From positions 1 through 64,000 of the forward strand of contig NZ_JAEANY010000002.1 in the NCBI RefSeq assembly GCF_016019885.1: a stretch of DNA of 64,000 bases, in the 5' to 3' direction. A program made the position numbers and the translations under genes. Within the stretch, counting starts at the first letter, position 1; each line of letters begins with the position of its first letter. The DNA is from Aurantiacibacter sediminis (GTDB lineage Bacteria > Pseudomonadota > Alphaproteobacteria > Sphingomonadales > Sphingomonadaceae). The notes under the pieces were generated by a model. That model did no database searches and was not told the origin of the DNA. It was given only the letters and a program-made list of their open reading frames with translations. Positions 62,472 to 64,000 of the stretch are shown here, piece after piece.

Positions 62472-63318
62472 GGACTTCTTCGAGGTCTGCGAGGAAGGCC
62501 TCGATCCGTGCAGCATTGTAGCCGAGATCGCTGCCGCCCACGCGGCTGATGCTGCGCATATCGACACGAGTGGAACCGTCTGCAATCGGCGTCACTTCGA
62601 CAACCACATCGTCAAAGAAGCGAATGAAGCCTGCCGTCGCTGTCGCTTCCAGCCGGCCCTCTTCGGGCGAATATTCAGCGATTTCCCAGCCGCGCTCTTC
62701 GGCGAGCGCACGCGCATCGGCAATCACCAGTTCGGGTGGCTGGTCGATAATCACCGGCTCAAGATCGGGATAGCTTTCGCGGTGCGCTGACCGCCAAGCC
62801 TCGATATCGCCTTCATACATCTCGAGATAATCGTCGCGCAGCGGCAGGGTCTGGAACTGCGGCGGATCGTCCACATCGGTGGTGATGTCATGCATCTCCG
62901 GGTTGGACTGATATGGGGCAATGACTTGCAGGTAGTACACAGCAAGCATTGCGAGACTGATAATCAGCGCGAGCGGATTGCGCCAGCCAGCCCCACGCTT
63001 CCGCATCAAGCCTATAATGATACCGATGAGCGCAATCACAGCAATCCCTGCGAACGGGCGCATCATCATCATAAACCAAGAGAAGCCATCAAGCTTGCCA
63101 ATGATCCCATAACGCGCGAGCACCAGCGATCCCAGCGCGATGATGAGCATGATGAGAGCGCCGCCAAGTGAGAAGTTCCCGATAAGCCGGGTGATCTTCG
63201 ACTTGTCCTTCGTATTCGCCGTCGTCGCGTCCGAATTGGGCTCGGTCGGCTCTGGCGTCACCCCAACCGGCTTCACGCCGGGCGTCGCTGCCGGATCGTT
63301 TTTTGCGTCATCACTCAT
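62461..63318 (-). CDS. DUF1499 membrane protein
   Basis: A 285-residue protein with a Pro/Thr-rich cytoplasmic tail, three transmembrane helices (about 50-72, 82-102 and 108-128) and a C-terminal DUF1499 domain (about 145-285). The last has DDPPQFQTLPLR and RFFDDVVVEVTPIADGSTRVDMRSISRVGGSDLGYNAARI, which is diagnostic. ATG 63318 has GGGGAAG upstream at good spacing; an ATG three bases earlier is equivalent. Function of the family is unknown. Confidence 0.85.
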   Translation of the reverse strand: MSDDAKNDPAATPGVKPVGVTPEPTEPNSDATTANTKDKSKITRLIGNFSLGGALIMLIIALGSLVLARYGIIGKLDGFSWFMMMMRPFAGIAVIALIGIIIGLMRKRGAGWRNPLALIISLAMLAVYYLQVIAPYQSNPEMHDITTDVDDPPQFQTLPLRDDYLEMYEGDIEAWRSAHRESYPDLEPVIIDQPPELVIADARALAEERGWEIAEYSPEEGRLEATATAGFIRFFDDVVVEVTPIADGSTRVDMRSISRVGGSDLGYNAARIEAFLADLEEVPMR

Positions 63319-63444
63319 CATTGCTTCCCCGTCTTTCTGGCTGTGCTTGGCCACAGCGCCCTTGTTTCGTCAACCGACAAGCGCAGGGCGCGGTTCCCTC
63401 TGTGCTTGCCAAGCGCGCGTTCTCCTGCGATTTCGCGAGCCATC

Positions 63445-63813
63445 ATGGCAGACAGTCTTTATCTTGAGCTCACCGATTTCGAGCATGACGTGCACACTGG
63501 GATCTATTCCGAAGAAACCGGCAAGCCGCAGCCACTGCGCTTCACCGTGCGCGCAAAGCTGAAAGAAAAACGTTTCTACGATCCGGAAACGCCTCTCGAA
63601 GAGAGCAAGAACTACATGGATCTGAAATTCGCCTGCTCCGAAGCGCTGGGAGATCGCCACTACAAGCTGATCGAAGCGGTAGCCGACCATGTGTGCGAGA
63701 CATTGTTCCTGCAGGATGGACGTGTCGAGCAGGTGCAGGTAAAGATCGTCAAGCTGGCGCTGTCCGAGCGCAATGAGCAAATCGGCATCACCCTGACGCG
63801 GGATCGGCCGTGA
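63445..63813 (+). CDS. folB: Dihydroneopterin aldolase-family protein
   Basis: A 122-residue protein of the T-fold DHNA superfamily, which in its best-known members splits dihydroneopterin in folate synthesis. Markers are TGIYSEETGKPQPLRFTVRAKL (glutamate in the pterin pocket), ESKNYMDLKFACSEAL and HYKLIEAVADHVCETLF. The C-terminal lysine position sits in VQVKIVKLAL. ATG 63445 is supported by normal length; the ORF extension to 63343 is not. It is coupled to the next gene by GTGA. A role in tetrahydropterin metabolism instead of folate is possible. Confidence 0.82.
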   Translation: MADSLYLELTDFEHDVHTGIYSEETGKPQPLRFTVRAKLKEKRFYDPETPLEESKNYMDLKFACSEALGDRHYKLIEAVADHVCETLFLQDGRVEQVQVKIVKLALSERNEQIGITLTRDRP

Positions 63814-64000
63814 GGGGCGGCCATTACGGGGCAGAAGGCCTCTCGTCCGATCCGCTGGAGGCGGCGGCTGAATTTCATGATCGCGTGCTGCCAGATATCC
63901 TTCAGATGCTGACAGAGCACGATGAAATTCAGCTGATGTTTGAGGCAGCAGATCACCGGCATCGCGAGTGGCAGAGCAGCGCCGTTGCGGCGCTCGCCAG
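63810..64000 (+). CDS. Hypothetical protein, 5' part (possible Rossmann-like)
   Basis: It starts at GTG 63810, overlapping the folB stop as GTGA, and runs off the right edge after 63 complete codons. The visible part (HYGAEGLSSDPLEAAAEFHD; LPDILQMLTEHDEIQLMFEAADHRHREW) is helical and acidic. I recall relatives after folB in sphingomonads being called Rossmann-fold or SDR-like proteins, but the fragment itself shows no glycine-rich loop. Function undetermined. Confidence 0.55.
   Translation, partial: MRGGHYGAEGLSSDPLEAAAEFHDRVLPDILQMLTEHDEIQLMFEAADHRHREWQSSAVAALA

Noticed and set aside
1-64000. CRISPR arrays, prophage or insertion sequences
   Set aside because: No regularly spaced repeats, integrase, transposase, phage structural genes or att-like duplications were seen; the tRNA-Val gene has no repeated 3' end nearby.

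Overview
The window looks like chromosomal DNA of an alphaproteobacterium of the order Sphingomonadales, most likely Erythrobacteraceae (Erythrobacter/Altererythrobacter type). This rests on the moderately high GC (judged by eye), the protein character, and several gene orders typical of the group: tsaD-gpsA divergent from hemC-hemD-mitofilin-like, serC-serA-hisZ near purA, pyrE/pdxJ/acpS/lepB, and coxB-ctaD-ctaB-ctaG-ctaE-DUF983-SURF1-thrC. It is dense core genome. No gene-free stretch exceeds about 200 bases, and I saw no insertion sequence, prophage, CRISPR array or rRNA operon. One tRNA gene is present, tRNA-Val(UAC).

Layout. 1-7.0 kb (minus strand): the 5' part of an OmpA-type porin, glutaryl-CoA dehydrogenase, a single-domain response regulator, a membrane-anchored helix-hairpin-helix protein, a polysaccharide flippase, gpsA and tsaD. 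7.0-9.7 kb (plus): hemC, hemD and a mitofilin-like protein. 9.7-17.4 kb: a UbiH-type hydroxylase, a DsbD-type reductase, two lipoproteins and uvrB. 17.5-19.3 kb: three tandem DUF3617 proteins. 19.4-25.2 kb: an alpha/beta hydrolase, then the Anbu proteasome-like cluster (ATP-grasp, alpha-E, transglutaminase, Anbu), then a LuxR-type regulator with a degenerate receiver. 26.1-30.1 kb: serC-serA-hisZ behind a structured leader. 30.1-34.3 kb: aldo/keto reductase and a DUF1501/DUF1800 secreted pair, lying between hisZ and purA. 34.5-38.8 kb: purA, an ECF sigma factor with a membrane partner, a winged-helix regulator preceded by two overlapping LexA-type boxes, and an asparaginase.

39.0-44.6 kb: tRNA-Val, an FAD monooxygenase, a TlpA-like lipoprotein, then argH, an LptM-like lipoprotein, lysA and a siroheme-synthase N-domain protein. 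44.6-46.7 kb: a three-gene unit with a 51-residue peptide, a hypothetical protein and a cupin-like protein. This is my best candidate for an undescribed system, possibly peptide modification. 46.7-53.3 kb (minus): the long pyrE-to-ruvX operon. 53.5-60.1 kb: aa3-type cytochrome c oxidase structural and assembly genes. 60.2-64.0 kb: thrC, an rRNA-methyltransferase-like protein, a DUF1499 protein, folB and the start of another gene.

Many adjacent genes share ATGA, TTGA or GTGA stop/start overlaps, so translational coupling is common here. Several starts appear to be GTG, TTG or rarer codons; I chose starts by ribosome-binding-site position and family length.
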